Positions 10,801-18,198 of a stretch of DNA of 64,000 nt are shown here, piece by piece. The notes under the pieces were generated by a model. That model was not told where the DNA came from and did not search any database. It saw nothing but the letters and a program-made list of their open reading frames with translations. The stretch spans positions 248,001 to 312,000 of the forward strand of contig CAWIJV010000001.1 of the NCBI GenBank assembly GCA_963836585.1. Reading direction: 5' to 3'. Position 1 is the stretch's first letter. Each line of letters opens with the position of its first letter. Source of the DNA: BTUB01 sp963836585 (GTDB lineage: Bacteria > Babelota > Babeliae > Babelales > Vermiphilaceae). The position numbers and the translations under genes were made by a program.

Positions 10801-11146
10801 TAATCCTTCGCCGGTGGCAACCGGAAGCGCGGCAACAATATGCATGAACACTGTTTCCACCGGTGATCTGGTGACCCAAACAACGGGCGGCACTTCACCG
10901 TATACTTTTGCTCAAACAGGAACTGCGGTGAATGGAAGTGTGGTGATTGGCGCTACCGGGCCATACACCTTCACCCCAACACTCAACTTTATTGGTACGG
11001 GCAGCTTCCAATTCTATGCGACCGACTCATTAGGTTGCTTGAGCAATGTGGCAACCAATACGATCCGCATGAAGACCTGCTGCGTGCCAACCGATCCATT
11101 CTTCGCATTGGTTGAAGAACTATATTGGGGCTTTACCGGAGCGTAG
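7886..11146 (+). CDS. Secreted multi-Ig-like-repeat surface protein
   Basis: AAGGAG (7875-7880) is only 2 bases before the ATG at 7883 and 5 before the ATG at 7886; I chose 7886 on spacing. The 1,086 residues open with a signal peptide ending LWAGC, which could be a signal peptidase I site or a poor lipobox. A domain with a VYQICYPS motif (about 30-170) recurs as VYAFCYPS at about 370-500, so it is duplicated within the protein. Around and after these come eight Ig-like repeats of the same kind as in the first gene. The C-terminus repeats the CC-PTDPFFALVEELYWGFTGA tail. It is probably a cell-surface fibre or adhesin paralogous to the gene at the window start. Confidence 0.85.
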   Translation: MRSFLKKSLGILFLLMGGTLWAGCPSNKLTQLVTTLNGAVYQICYPSVAVVGVPFTIYVSISNPTGSTIPLDSTAGIFDMEPDSSQGPASGLNVTGVSPANGTELGGNYFWEPNDSNAFSGDGGKGALRSQTAGIPAGTTYSGTVTITPASTGTKTYTAHIVPVLGSQFALGTATINVLASCPTITASNATGATACGNAAGGTNFGTGNLNSFVSGGTSPYSFTTANPVNGSVSVNSSGIYSFTPSLDGPATGSFHYQASDVANCLSNTGTITVPISDAPEASNDVLFITPGGTPAVGSMPFTGGTPGHNTYTIVADNNVSNVQFDHPTTGQITITQTSAGPSYLSFNVTDANGCMINAPAIIYVYSCADGYSVAATLVNDVVYAFCYPSTAYLNKEFTITTSINNPSPTGTFNTEIFSDIVPFTGQTGPTGLYYDPGLSFVGYNNIYFGETVFDPTRPCAICLGGTGSYTVDGSTIPGNTTYYVTQTILPIATGLQQYSAVVNENPPAEVGPLFINVIPCPTILASNASFTGCGDVINGNLLPFVSGGSGPLSFTQAGTTTCDGKVVLTNDFGLFTYTASGATGSCTFQYEAFDINDCFSNIATVTVLANQGASANNGAASTCENTSVSGTLTATGGTPPYSFAIVTNGALGTATITNAATGAFTYVPNHNAFGVDTFTFSVTDQGCTSAPATITITIDEGPSGLPASATGCFNTAVHGNLLPFVTGGTSPFTFGATGSASGGAVVIGATGPYTFTPTAGFSGAGGFSYQITDTNSCIGTGAVRVFIDNLVALSGAVDSCNDTITASLTSFVSGGIMPFTFSGPISSSCAGGSVSVSPTGIFMYTAPGGFTAPCSFEYQVIDSLGCSSTGSVTLTANSSPTANNGTLNACASTAVAASLAGLVAGHPLPPLTFVISTEPTHGTISGFNATTGAYTYTPNAGYTGADSFQFHFTDSNTPPCTSNTATVTITVNPSPVATGSAATICMNTVSTGDLVTQTTGGTSPYTFAQTGTAVNGSVVIGATGPYTFTPTLNFIGTGSFQFYATDSLGCLSNVATNTIRMKTCCVPTDPFFALVEELYWGFTGA

Positions 11147-11168
11147 AATAAGAGGAATTTTCTGATTA

Positions 11169-11202
11169 TAAGAGAGCCCGGAGTAATGCCTGGGCTCTCT
11201 TA
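11169..11202. terminator. Hairpin between converging genes
   Basis: TAAGAGAGCCC (11169-11179) pairs perfectly with GGGCTCTCTTA (11192-11202), giving an 11 bp stem with a 12-base loop. It lies between the stop of the Ig protein gene and the stop of the convergent AlbA_2 gene and could serve both. There is no clear U run on either strand, so termination efficiency is uncertain. A related hairpin lies downstream of the truncated gene copy at 12878. Confidence 0.55.
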
Positions 11203-11207
11203 TGAAT

Positions 11208-12569
11208 TTATCGCTTCAAATACCGGGTTGCCTTAGCATTGCCAATTCGTTCCAAAATATTGTGCTCCACTAAACGGGCCAGCAATCTGCCTGCGGTGGC
11301 GCGGGAAAGATGGAGTTGTTCCATCACATCAGCAATAGAGAGTTCATTCACGCGCGCAAAGAGATCGATTATTTTTTGATCCATCGAGGGCAGCGCGCGG
11401 TAATCGGTGTCTGCAGGAGTCGGGCGCGGCAAAATGCATTTGATGAAATTTTCACCTTCGATCACTTGCGGTTTGCGTAATCCTGCTTTCTCATAACTCT
11501 CAAACAGAATGCGAAATCCGGTGCCCAATTTTTCTATATATCCCAGTTCGCGGAATACTTTCACAATGGCCGGATTGCGAATGTAGGTAAATCCGGCGGT
11601 TAAATTCTCAACACTAATAGGGCGGGCAAACATGCCGGGACTAAAAATCTCGATGCGATCACGATAGATGGCAATTTTTGTGGGGCCAGGAATGTAATAG
11701 TTGCGATGAACAATTGCATTGAGCAACATTTCGCGAAGTGCTTCTCGAGGGATTTCAAGTTTATCTTCGCGGCGCACTCCTTTGATGGAAAAGGAGACAT
11801 TAAGACGACTGATGACAAACTCGAAAGTATTGTCGAACTGTTCGATTAAAGTTCCCAGACAATCGCGCGTGGCCAATGTCTCACGGCCGGCTATTCCGGC
11901 AAAATGCGAGCAGATGATATGAGCCTCGGAAAGAAACTGTTGCGGATTTTTGCCAAATAAAAGTATTCCGGCCACGGTGGGATATTGATGCATATGCTCA
12001 GTGGTTATAACGGTATAGGCGCGCAATGCTTCTTGAGTGATTTCCGGTGTGAGTTTTTTGACCGGATGATCTTTATGAGTGAGAAATCCATCAAATCTTT
12101 TGAGGTCTACATCCGTTACTCGTGCTTGATATACCGGTGTTTGCTCATAGGGTATACCACGTGATTGTAAACGTAGCTCGTCAATTGTTTCAGGAGTAGC
12201 ATGTAGCGTGCTTCTCCCTATACGAATATAGGTTCCCTTATCTGGCCCCTCATTCTTTATGTGGTAGGGTTTGTGTGGTCCGGAATCCACTTGGATGATC
12301 AGAATTGTCTTTTCTCCCAGGCGCTGAGCATAGATTAAGGGACGAATAGAGGGGTGAGTTGCTTGGTAAATGGTTTGTTGAAGGTGTTCGAGCATTTCTT
12401 CGGCTTTTTCTTCGGGAATTCCCACTACCATCCCCTCGTTATCCACCCCAATAATCAGGCGGCCGCCTTGTTGGTTACAAAAGCCGACAATGGTCTTTAT
12501 AATTTGGTCATTTTTGGGTATTTCTCGCTTAAATTCCAGGGTAGATGATTCTTGTTCGGGGAATTTCAT
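11208..12569 (-). CDS. AlbA_2 (Schlafen-like) ATP-binding transcriptional regulator
   Basis: The 453-residue protein starts at an ATG preceded by GGAGCTCCCCC. Residues 8-130 match the AlbA_2 nucleic-acid-binding domain (SSTLEFKRE near the start, GGRLIIGVDNEG, then YIRIGRST). Residues about 270-365 look like the divergent HATPase domain of this family (PREALREMLLNAIVHRNYY; PGP.KIAIY.DRIEIFSPG; LGTGFRI). The last 60 residues form a winged helix (LSIADVMEQLHLSRATAGRLLARL). Such proteins are often annotated as RecG-like or as transcriptional regulators; targets are usually unknown. It is convergent with the Ig gene and sits between the real 3' end of that gene and a decayed copy of it, which suggests arrival or rearrangement by recombination. 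Confidence 0.85.
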   Translation of the reverse strand: MKFPEQESSTLEFKREIPKNDQIIKTIVGFCNQQGGRLIIGVDNEGMVVGIPEEKAEEMLEHLQQTIYQATHPSIRPLIYAQRLGEKTILIIQVDSGPHKPYHIKNEGPDKGTYIRIGRSTLHATPETIDELRLQSRGIPYEQTPVYQARVTDVDLKRFDGFLTHKDHPVKKLTPEITQEALRAYTVITTEHMHQYPTVAGILLFGKNPQQFLSEAHIICSHFAGIAGRETLATRDCLGTLIEQFDNTFEFVISRLNVSFSIKGVRREDKLEIPREALREMLLNAIVHRNYYIPGPTKIAIYRDRIEIFSPGMFARPISVENLTAGFTYIRNPAIVKVFRELGYIEKLGTGFRILFESYEKAGLRKPQVIEGENFIKCILPRPTPADTDYRALPSMDQKIIDLFARVNELSIADVMEQLHLSRATAGRLLARLVEHNILERIGNAKATRYLKR

Positions 12570-12676
12570 GGGGGAGCTCCTTTTGTCTCATGGGTTTTTA
12601 GGGATATAGCTCAATGATACATAAGTGAGTCGATTGAGTCAATTGATTTAAAAATATGTTTCAATTAACTCATTTT

Positions 12677-12795
12677 CGTTAGGCTGCTTGAGCAATGTGG
12701 CAACCAATACTATTCGCACCAAAACATGCTGCATTCCAACCGATCCATTCTTTGCATTGGTTGAAGAACTATATTGGGGCTTTACCGGAGCGTAA
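12677..12795 (+). pseudogene. Orphan 3' fragment of an Ig-repeat surface protein gene
   Basis: About 119 bases are close to 90% identical to 11028-11146, the 3' end of the upstream Ig gene. They would encode LGCLSNVATNTIRTK, a CC pair, then PTDPFFALVEELYWGFTGA and a TAA stop. There is no start and no upstream part of the gene. The sequence after the true gene's stop (GAGGAATTTTCTGATTA) recurs at 12858, but only after about 62 bases of dispersed-repeat sequence inserted directly after this stop. It is therefore the remnant of a second, tandem Ig gene. Confidence 0.9.
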
Positions 12796-12857
12796 TCCGC
12801 CTTCGCTTTATTCATCCTGAGTTTATTGAAGGATGGCTGAAGCTACGTCGGACAGGC
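12796..12857. repeat. Dispersed palindromic repeat element, divergent copy
   Basis: The sequence between the orphan stop codon and the duplicated GAGGAATTTTCTGATTA has CCTTCGCT, ATCCTGAG, GAAGGAT and GCTACGTCGGACAGGC segments like those of the element family seen elsewhere in the window. Because the flanks match the region after 11146, the insertion point can be read almost to the base. Confidence 0.6.
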
Positions 12858-12877
12858 GAGGAATTTTCTGATTAAAT

Positions 12878-12915
12878 GAGAGCCGGACAGCAAGATCCGG
12901 CTCTCGCATTTTTTT
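12878..12915 (+). terminator. Rho-independent terminator
   Basis: GAGAGCCGGA (12878-12887) pairs with TCCGGCTCTC (12896-12905) around an 8-base loop and is followed by GCATTTTTTT. It is a diverged copy of the hairpin after the intact Ig gene, now with a U run. It isolates the toxin-antitoxin pair that follows from upstream transcription. Confidence 0.8.
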
Positions 12916-12942
12916 ACTTGCCTGCTACTCTCTACTTATAAT
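12914..12942 (+). promoter_or_regulatory. Candidate promoter of the DUF433/DUF5615 pair
   Basis: A perfect -10 box TATAAT (12937-12942) lies 17 bases after TTACTT (12914-12919), a partial -35 match. The antitoxin start is 39 bases downstream. Assigned by consensus only. Confidence 0.4.
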
Positions 12943-12980
12943 GATTTTGTAAGAGATTTAAGTTTATTGTGGAGATCAAT

Positions 12981-13226
12981 ATGCAAGGGAAAGAAGCCTT
13001 AATCAATCGAATTGTCATGGATCCTCATATATTGGTAGGCAAACCAATTATTAAAGGAACTCGATTAGCCGTCGAACATGTTTTAGATCTGTTAGGCGAA
13101 GGTATGAGCGCAGAAGAAATAATGCAAGAGCATACCCAACTAAAAAAAGAAGATATTTTAGCGTGTATCTTATTTGCCCGAAAATTACTTTCTGATATCA
13201 CCTATGCTCCATTATTTGCAAAGTAA
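12981..13226 (+). CDS. DUF433 antitoxin-like protein
   Basis: The 81-residue protein matches the DUF433 family throughout (DPHILVGKPIIKGTRLAVEH, LLGEGMSAEEIM, then the C-terminal helix with FARKLL). DUF433 proteins are small helix-turn-helix proteins, usually the antitoxin partner of a PIN-like toxin, and often autoregulate their operon. I chose the ATG at 12981 because GGAG lies 6 bases upstream; a GTG at 12969 would overlap that site. The PIN-like gene follows after 6 bases, the usual antitoxin-toxin order. Confidence 0.85.
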   Translation: MQGKEALINRIVMDPHILVGKPIIKGTRLAVEHVLDLLGEGMSAEEIMQEHTQLKKEDILACILFARKLLSDITYAPLFAK

Positions 13227-13232
13227 GGCATT

Positions 13233-13589
13233 ATGAAATTTCTAGTAGATGAGTGCATAAGTAGGTCGGTGGTTAATTTCTTAAAAACTAAATTCGATAC
13301 AAAATATGTCCAAGATATTTCGTCATCTATAAGCGATGATGAGGTATTAGAGCTTGCCTTGGCTGAAAATAGAATAATTGTGACGCGTGATAAAGATTTT
13401 GGTGACATAGTTTTTAGAGATAAGAAGCAGCATCTTGGTATTATTTTGTTGCGTTTAGAAATTAAACATCCACAAAATCAGGCTCGGGTAGTTGCAAAAA
13501 TTATCGATGAATATTTAGATCAAATCAGTTGCAACTTTATAGTAGCTACTGATGCATCTATTAAAGTTATAAAATTAATGTTCAATTAA
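13233..13589 (+). CDS. DUF5615 PIN-like toxin
   Basis: The 118-residue protein starts MKFLVDECIS, with the first acidic residues of a PIN-like fold, and continues with DISSSISDDEVLELA and IIVTRDKDFGD, the signature of DUF5615 (Mut7-C-like PIN) proteins. These are predicted Mg-dependent RNases paired with DUF433 antitoxins. The AAGG before the start lies in the 6-base gap, so the two are translated together. The acidic residues (D6, E7, D47-48, D63, D65, D68) look intact, so the toxin may be active; this is not shown by sequence alone. Confidence 0.85.
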   Translation: MKFLVDECISRSVVNFLKTKFDTKYVQDISSSISDDEVLELALAENRIIVTRDKDFGDIVFRDKKQHLGIILLRLEIKHPQNQARVVAKIIDEYLDQISCNFIVATDASIKVIKLMFN

Positions 13590-13617
13590 ACCCAACTCAA
13601 TGTTACCAGGATCTTCC

Positions 13618-14619
13618 ATGTCTTCAAAAATTATTCTCACCGGCGATCGGCCATCGGGGCCACTTCATTTGGGCCACTATGTCGGCTCATTGCTCAATCG
13701 TGTTGAATTGCAAAATAGCTATAAGCAGTATGTGATGATTGCCGATATTCAGGCGCTCACCGATAATTATGATAATCCCCAAAAAGTGCATGATAATGTC
13801 TATCAGGTGATGCTCGATTATCTGGCCGTGGGTATCGATCCGCAAAAGACTACCATTTTTGTGCAATCGATGATTCCTCAAATTGCTGAGCTGGCAACAT
13901 TGTATTTAAATTTTGTTACGATCAATCGTTTGAAGCGAAATCCGACGGTTAAAATGGAGATTCAGCAAAAAGGATATGGGGAAAATGTGACGGCCGGATT
14001 TTTAACGTACCCGGTGCATCAAGCGGCCGATATTACGATTGTAAAAGCGAATTTGGTACCCGTGGGTGAAGATCAGTTGCCGATGCTCGAGCAGGCTAAT
14101 GAGATTGTGCGTGCTTTCAATCGCACCTACAATTGCACAGTACTGGTTGAATGTGAGCCACTGATCTCAAAAGTTCCACGCTTGGTGGGCACCGATGGCA
14201 AAGCAAAAATGAGCAAATCTTTGGGCAATGCAATCTCTTTGTGCGATAGTGCCGATGAAGTCCGCAAAAAAGTGATGAGCATGTATACCGATCCTGATCA
14301 TGTGCGCGTGAACGATCCGGGTAAAGTGGAAGGAAATGTTGTTTTTCTTTATTTGGATCTTTTCGATGCCAATAAGACAGAAGTTTCAGAACTTAAGGCA
14401 CACTATCAGCGGGGCGGCTTGGGCGACGTTGAAGTAAAAAAACGGCTTGCAGTGATTTTGAATGATATGCTCGAGCCGATCCGCGTGAAGCGCGCGGAGT
14501 TTGAAAAGGATCCGGCGCAGGTGATGCGGATATTGCAAGAAGGCACTCGGCATGCGCAAGAAGTTGCCGCTGCTACGATGGCAGAGGTCAAGAAGGTTGT
14601 TCACTTGGATTATTTTTGA
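13618..14619 (+). CDS. trpS: Tryptophan-tRNA ligase
   Basis: The 333-residue class I synthetase charges tRNA-Trp. The HIGH-type motif is PLHLGHYVGS near residue 16-25 and the KMSKS motif is AKMSKSLGN near residue 200. DIQALTDNYD and GEDQLPMLEQ are typical TrpS segments. I chose 13618 because the product then begins at the conserved ILTGDRPSGP block and AGGATC lies just upstream; an ATG at 13600 would add six residues not usual in the family. The 3' end overlaps the convergent helicase gene by 10 bases. Confidence 0.95.
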   Translation: MSSKIILTGDRPSGPLHLGHYVGSLLNRVELQNSYKQYVMIADIQALTDNYDNPQKVHDNVYQVMLDYLAVGIDPQKTTIFVQSMIPQIAELATLYLNFVTINRLKRNPTVKMEIQQKGYGENVTAGFLTYPVHQAADITIVKANLVPVGEDQLPMLEQANEIVRAFNRTYNCTVLVECEPLISKVPRLVGTDGKAKMSKSLGNAISLCDSADEVRKKVMSMYTDPDHVRVNDPGKVEGNVVFLYLDLFDANKTEVSELKAHYQRGGLGDVEVKKRLAVILNDMLEPIRVKRAEFEKDPAQVMRILQEGTRHAQEVAAATMAEVKKVVHLDYF

Positions 14620-17003
14620 ATCACAAAGTTTGCATCCAATTTTTTGATGCCGCTTTTAAATTTAATCTGCAAATAGGTGGCGCCATTAGCGCGCAGCTCG
14701 ATATCTTGCACAATGCCCACACCAAATTTTTCATGTGAAACCGGTTGGTTTTTTTTAAAAATCCCTTGGGCGGGTTTTGATCTTGATGGAATATCGTGGT
14801 GGTTCGACCCAGCCGTCGCTCCTTCGGAGCTATGGCGGGCAGGTACGCTTGTTTTACTCGCACTCACCACGAACGGATTCTCTGACCGTTCGTCCCGCCC
14901 TTCGGCAGGCTCAGGATAAAATCCGCCCGACTTGTCCGTCGAAGCCTTGGCGTAGTCGGAACGGGCGTATCGAGGGATGTTCTGAGCGATTTCCTTTTCT
15001 TTACCGCCAACCCACTCGCTAAAAAACTGAGTCGTCTGCACCGCATTCCAATAAGAAGCATCGCAACCGGTAACGGTGCCTTTGGGAATCTCTTGCACAA
15101 AACGGGAAGGGCGCTGATCGGTCATGGTGCCATAATGGTATCGGTAGCGGCAATAGGTGAGTAGTAATCGTTCTTGCGCTCGCGTGATGCCGACATACAA
15201 GAGCCGCCGCTCTTCTTCAATCGATTCTTCAAAGCTGAGTGATCGTGCGCTGGGCAGCAATCCCTCTTCCAAGCCGGTTAAGATCACCGTATCAAATTCC
15301 AGGCCTTTTGCCGCGTGCAGCGTCATTAAAAGCACCGGATCTTTTTGTTCACCATCCTCATGCACTTGCGCCTGCATCAGCGCCACTTCATCCAGAAAAT
15401 CGGTGATGGTACTGATCCCCTGCGATTCTAAGTGATCGATGGCCTTGAGCAACTCTTTCACGTTGTCAATTTTAGTCATCGCCTCTTCAGGATCATACGT
15501 TTCTTTGAGATAACTAAAGTAGGCAGTCTGATTGATAATTTTTTGCGCGGCGCTGCTGGGCTTTTCAGTGGGTAACATAGTTTCAAACAACTTTACGAAT
15601 GCCATGAGCGCATCTTTTTTGCCGCCGGTCACTTCAGCGCTGCTGATCAGTTGCGTTGCAATTTCTTTGAAGGTGGCAAACAGATTGGTGTTCCACGTGA
15701 GGGCAAACAGCTCTTCAAATTTAGATCCCAATCCGCGTAGTGGGCAGTTGATCACGCGAAACAATGATGCGCGATCGAATGGATTCGCCACGAGCTTAAG
15801 ATAGGCGAGCATATCTTTGATCTCTTTGCGTTCATAGAATTGGATGCCGCCGATAATTTTGTAGGGGATCGAATTTTTCACAAACGCTTCTTCAAGCGCG
15901 CGTGATTGAAAGTGAGTGCGATATAAAATCGCAATGGTGCTGAGCTTCTGTTTTTTGGCAGCAACTTTTAAAAACTGCGCGATCGTTTCTGCTTCTTGAT
16001 ATTCGGATAAAAAAGCGAGCAACCGGATGCGATCGGAGCCGGCTTTTTCTGACCATAAATTTTTGGGATTGCGATTGGTGTTATTTTGAATCACCTGATT
16101 GGCCAGATGCAGAATCGGCTGCACCGAGCGGTAATTTTGCTCCACCTTTATAATTTTGGTGCCGGGAAAATCTTTTGAGAAATTCAGAATGTTGCTCACC
16201 GTTGCGCCGCGCCATGAGTAAATTGATTGATCCTCATCGCCGACGGCGCACAGGGAGTCAAGGGCGAGATCTTTTTTGGGGCTTAGTGCCATTTGGCGCA
16301 ACAGCTCATGCTGCACCACATTCGTATCTTGATATTCATCAACCAGAATATGGCTCATCCGTTCTTGAAATTCTTTGCGAAATTCTGCATGTTTTTTAAA
16401 CATTTTAACCGTTTCTAAAAGCAGATCATCAAAATCCAAGCAACGGCTGGCCTTTTTCTCTTTTTCATAGGCGGCAAATGCTTCGCGAATCATCGGCGTG
16501 AGTGAAAAGAGCTGATCTTGCAGCGGTTCAACGGTCTGATTTTTAATCTGTGAAATTTGGTAGGCAAGATTTTTGGCAGTCATCTTTTTTTGCAGGCCGG
16601 CTTGAATAATAATATTGTGCAAAATTTTGTGCTGATCGTCTTCATCAAGAATTGAGATGAAGGGAGATTCAAGCAGATCGCCATGCTTCTTGAGCAGGCG
16701 CAAACAGAATGAATGGAACGTGCCGACAAAGGGGATATCCTGCGTGCGATCCAAAAACCGATGCATCCGCTCTTTCATCTCAAGCGCTGCTTTATTGGTG
16801 AAGGTGAGCGCAATAATGCGCGAAGGCAGAATCTCTTCATTGAGAATCAGATGCGTGATGCGCGTAGTGATTACGCGCGTTTTGCCCGACCCGGCACCGG
16901 CAACAATGAGCAGCGGGCCCTCTTTGTGCGTGACCGCCTCATGTTGCGCGCTGTTAAGCGATGTTTTGAGAAATTCATTAAATTCTTTGCGATTACTGCT
17001 CAT
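14610..17003 (-). CDS. pcrA: PcrA/UvrD-family DNA helicase with an in-frame repeat insertion
   Basis: The 797-residue superfamily 1A 3'-5' helicase acts in repair and replication restart. All motifs are present: Walker A AGAGSGKTRVI near the start, VDEYQDTN, GDEDQSIYSWRGA, EQNYRS, TLHAAKGLEFDTV and RRLLYVGITRAQERL. The end (SHEKFGVGIVQDIELR...) is the Tudor-like domain of PcrA/UvrD. Residues about 670-737, between helicase core and this domain, are the translation of a dispersed repeat (DYAKASTDKSGG, PEPAEGRDERSENP). The linker there is naturally variable, so the insertion is probably tolerated. It overlaps trpS tail to tail. Confidence 0.93.
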   Translation of the reverse strand: MSSNRKEFNEFLKTSLNSAQHEAVTHKEGPLLIVAGAGSGKTRVITTRITHLILNEEILPSRIIALTFTNKAALEMKERMHRFLDRTQDIPFVGTFHSFCLRLLKKHGDLLESPFISILDEDDQHKILHNIIIQAGLQKKMTAKNLAYQISQIKNQTVEPLQDQLFSLTPMIREAFAAYEKEKKASRCLDFDDLLLETVKMFKKHAEFRKEFQERMSHILVDEYQDTNVVQHELLRQMALSPKKDLALDSLCAVGDEDQSIYSWRGATVSNILNFSKDFPGTKIIKVEQNYRSVQPILHLANQVIQNNTNRNPKNLWSEKAGSDRIRLLAFLSEYQEAETIAQFLKVAAKKQKLSTIAILYRTHFQSRALEEAFVKNSIPYKIIGGIQFYERKEIKDMLAYLKLVANPFDRASLFRVINCPLRGLGSKFEELFALTWNTNLFATFKEIATQLISSAEVTGGKKDALMAFVKLFETMLPTEKPSSAAQKIINQTAYFSYLKETYDPEEAMTKIDNVKELLKAIDHLESQGISTITDFLDEVALMQAQVHEDGEQKDPVLLMTLHAAKGLEFDTVILTGLEEGLLPSARSLSFEESIEEERRLLYVGITRAQERLLLTYCRYRYHYGTMTDQRPSRFVQEIPKGTVTGCDASYWNAVQTTQFFSEWVGGKEKEIAQNIPRYARSDYAKASTDKSGGFYPEPAEGRDERSENPFVVSASKTSVPARHSSEGATAGSNHHDIPSRSKPAQGIFKKNQPVSHEKFGVGIVQDIELRANGATYLQIKFKSGIKKLDANFVIQK
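14797..14990. repeat. Dispersed palindromic repeat inside the helicase gene
   Basis: The stretch starts GGTTCGACCCAGCC and ends GGGCGTATCGAGGGA. Between them are short palindromes (CTCCTTCGGAG, GAACGG...CCGTTC, CCCTTCGGCAGGCTCAGG). It matches the elements at 23077, 26973 and 44884 in its building blocks but is longer, possibly two elements joined. It keeps the helicase frame open and adds about 65 residues. Confidence 0.75.
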
Positions 17004-17060
17004 GAAGATCCTTGTAAAAATAAATCACTTCAGTCTAACAAAGAAAGCATCTTGCTCAAA

Positions 17061-17099
17061 GAAAAAAGAGAGTGACTTTCTTTTAAAAAAGTCACTCTC
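17061..17099 (-). terminator. Rho-independent terminator, minus strand
   Basis: Read on the minus strand, GAGAGTGACT and AGTCACTCTC form a 10 bp stem (17090-17099 and 17068-17077) extended by A-T pairs, followed by a U run (17062-17067). It lies directly after the stop of the secreted helical protein gene at 17122 and before the helicase gene. Confidence 0.8.
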
Positions 17100-17121
17100 G
17101 GATGAAAAAGTAATGAAGACC

Positions 17122-18117
17122 TTAACTTTGTAGATTATTTAAAATCATAGCGCGCACTTGAGCAGTAGGCGCAAGCGGCACCGATTGCAAGCGCAATGAG
17201 CGCGCGCGCGCTGCATCACCGGCATACTCTTTTTCATATTCAGGCATCCCTTTTGTGAGCGCGCTGCGTTGCGATAAGAGTGTTGCTAATTGATCAAGCC
17301 GCTGGAAAGGAGATAGTTTTGCATCAGAATTTATTTTGGTGATCTCCGCGGTGATGCCGACGATGTGGCATACTTTGCGCATGCGCAACTGTTTTTGCTT
17401 TTCTGTCTGCGCAGCTTTTTCTTGCAATGCTTGTTGTTGGCCCTCATGCTCTCGCGCATGGAGATTTGCCAGTATTTCACATTCAGTTTTTCTATCAGGA
17501 CGTGGTGCAATGTGTGATAACTCACGATAGCATTCGCTCATCTCTTTTGCGCTTAGCGGTGGTTGTGTCCGTTGGACAATATCCTCCAGTTGATGATAGC
17601 GATGGTGAGCATATAATTTGAGTAACATTTGAGCATGTTCAGCAGATTTTTGTAGGTCGAGTTGCTCAAGCGCTTCATAATGAGGAATTGCTTTCGCAAT
17701 GCGTGCCATCCTTTCAGGATGCGATTGGCCCGGCTGCCCGGTAATCGCATTGATGTGAGCCATATGCCATCGTATTACATTTTCAGTAATTTTTTGCTCT
17801 TGATTGTCCCAATGTGCCATTCGTTCTAAATCTTGCATCGCTTGGCGATAGTTTTGCGCGAGCACGTGATATTCTTGGTATGCTTCTCCTTTATCCGGTT
17901 GCTTGTTGCGCAGCTGGGTATATAAATCGCTTAGTTTACCAAAGCGGTTCATGAGTCCTTTTGCGTCGAGAGATTCTAGAGGCGGATTGGTTTTGACCGC
18001 TTCAATTTCTCCTTGAATATCCCGTTGACCCAAGAGCGCTTTTTTAAATGACATGGCAGTGGCAATCGATGAGCAACAGAGTATGGTAAACAGGCCGGTG
18101 GTAAGAAAGTTCTTCAT
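17122..18117 (-). CDS. Secreted helical protein of unknown function
   Basis: The 331-residue protein starts at an ATG with AGGAG upstream (AGGAGTTTATATG). Residues 1-21 are a signal peptide ending IATAMS. The remainder is hydrophilic, rich in Gln, Glu, Lys and His, and predicted helical, with possible coiled coil near residues 220-245 (EHEGQQQALQEKAAQTEKQKQ). No family was recognised. It is a single transcription unit with its own terminator. An exported helical protein with a signal peptide ending in AM is a recurring type in this window. Confidence 0.7.
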   Translation of the reverse strand: MKNFLTTGLFTILCCSSIATAMSFKKALLGQRDIQGEIEAVKTNPPLESLDAKGLMNRFGKLSDLYTQLRNKQPDKGEAYQEYHVLAQNYRQAMQDLERMAHWDNQEQKITENVIRWHMAHINAITGQPGQSHPERMARIAKAIPHYEALEQLDLQKSAEHAQMLLKLYAHHRYHQLEDIVQRTQPPLSAKEMSECYRELSHIAPRPDRKTECEILANLHAREHEGQQQALQEKAAQTEKQKQLRMRKVCHIVGITAEITKINSDAKLSPFQRLDQLATLLSQRSALTKGMPEYEKEYAGDAARARSLRLQSVPLAPTAQVRAMILNNLQS

Positions 18118-18129
18118 ATAAACTCCTAA

Positions 18130-18167
18130 TAAAAATGCGCTGCGATCTAAAAAAAGAGCGCAGCGCG
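18130..18167 (-). terminator. Rho-independent terminator, minus strand
   Basis: GCGCTGCG (18137-18144) pairs with CGCAGCGC (18159-18166). Read on the minus strand the hairpin is followed by ATTTTTATT. It ends the transcription unit of the coiled-coil protein gene at 18199-18819. Confidence 0.65.
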
Positions 18168-18198
18168 TTCATAATTATAACCTTAACCATGAGGGTGC

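Noticed and set aside
14621..15100. Several overlapping frames of 60-90 residues around the repeat in the helicase gene
   Set aside because: They arise from the GC-rich palindromic element and have no family match; the helicase frame explains the region.
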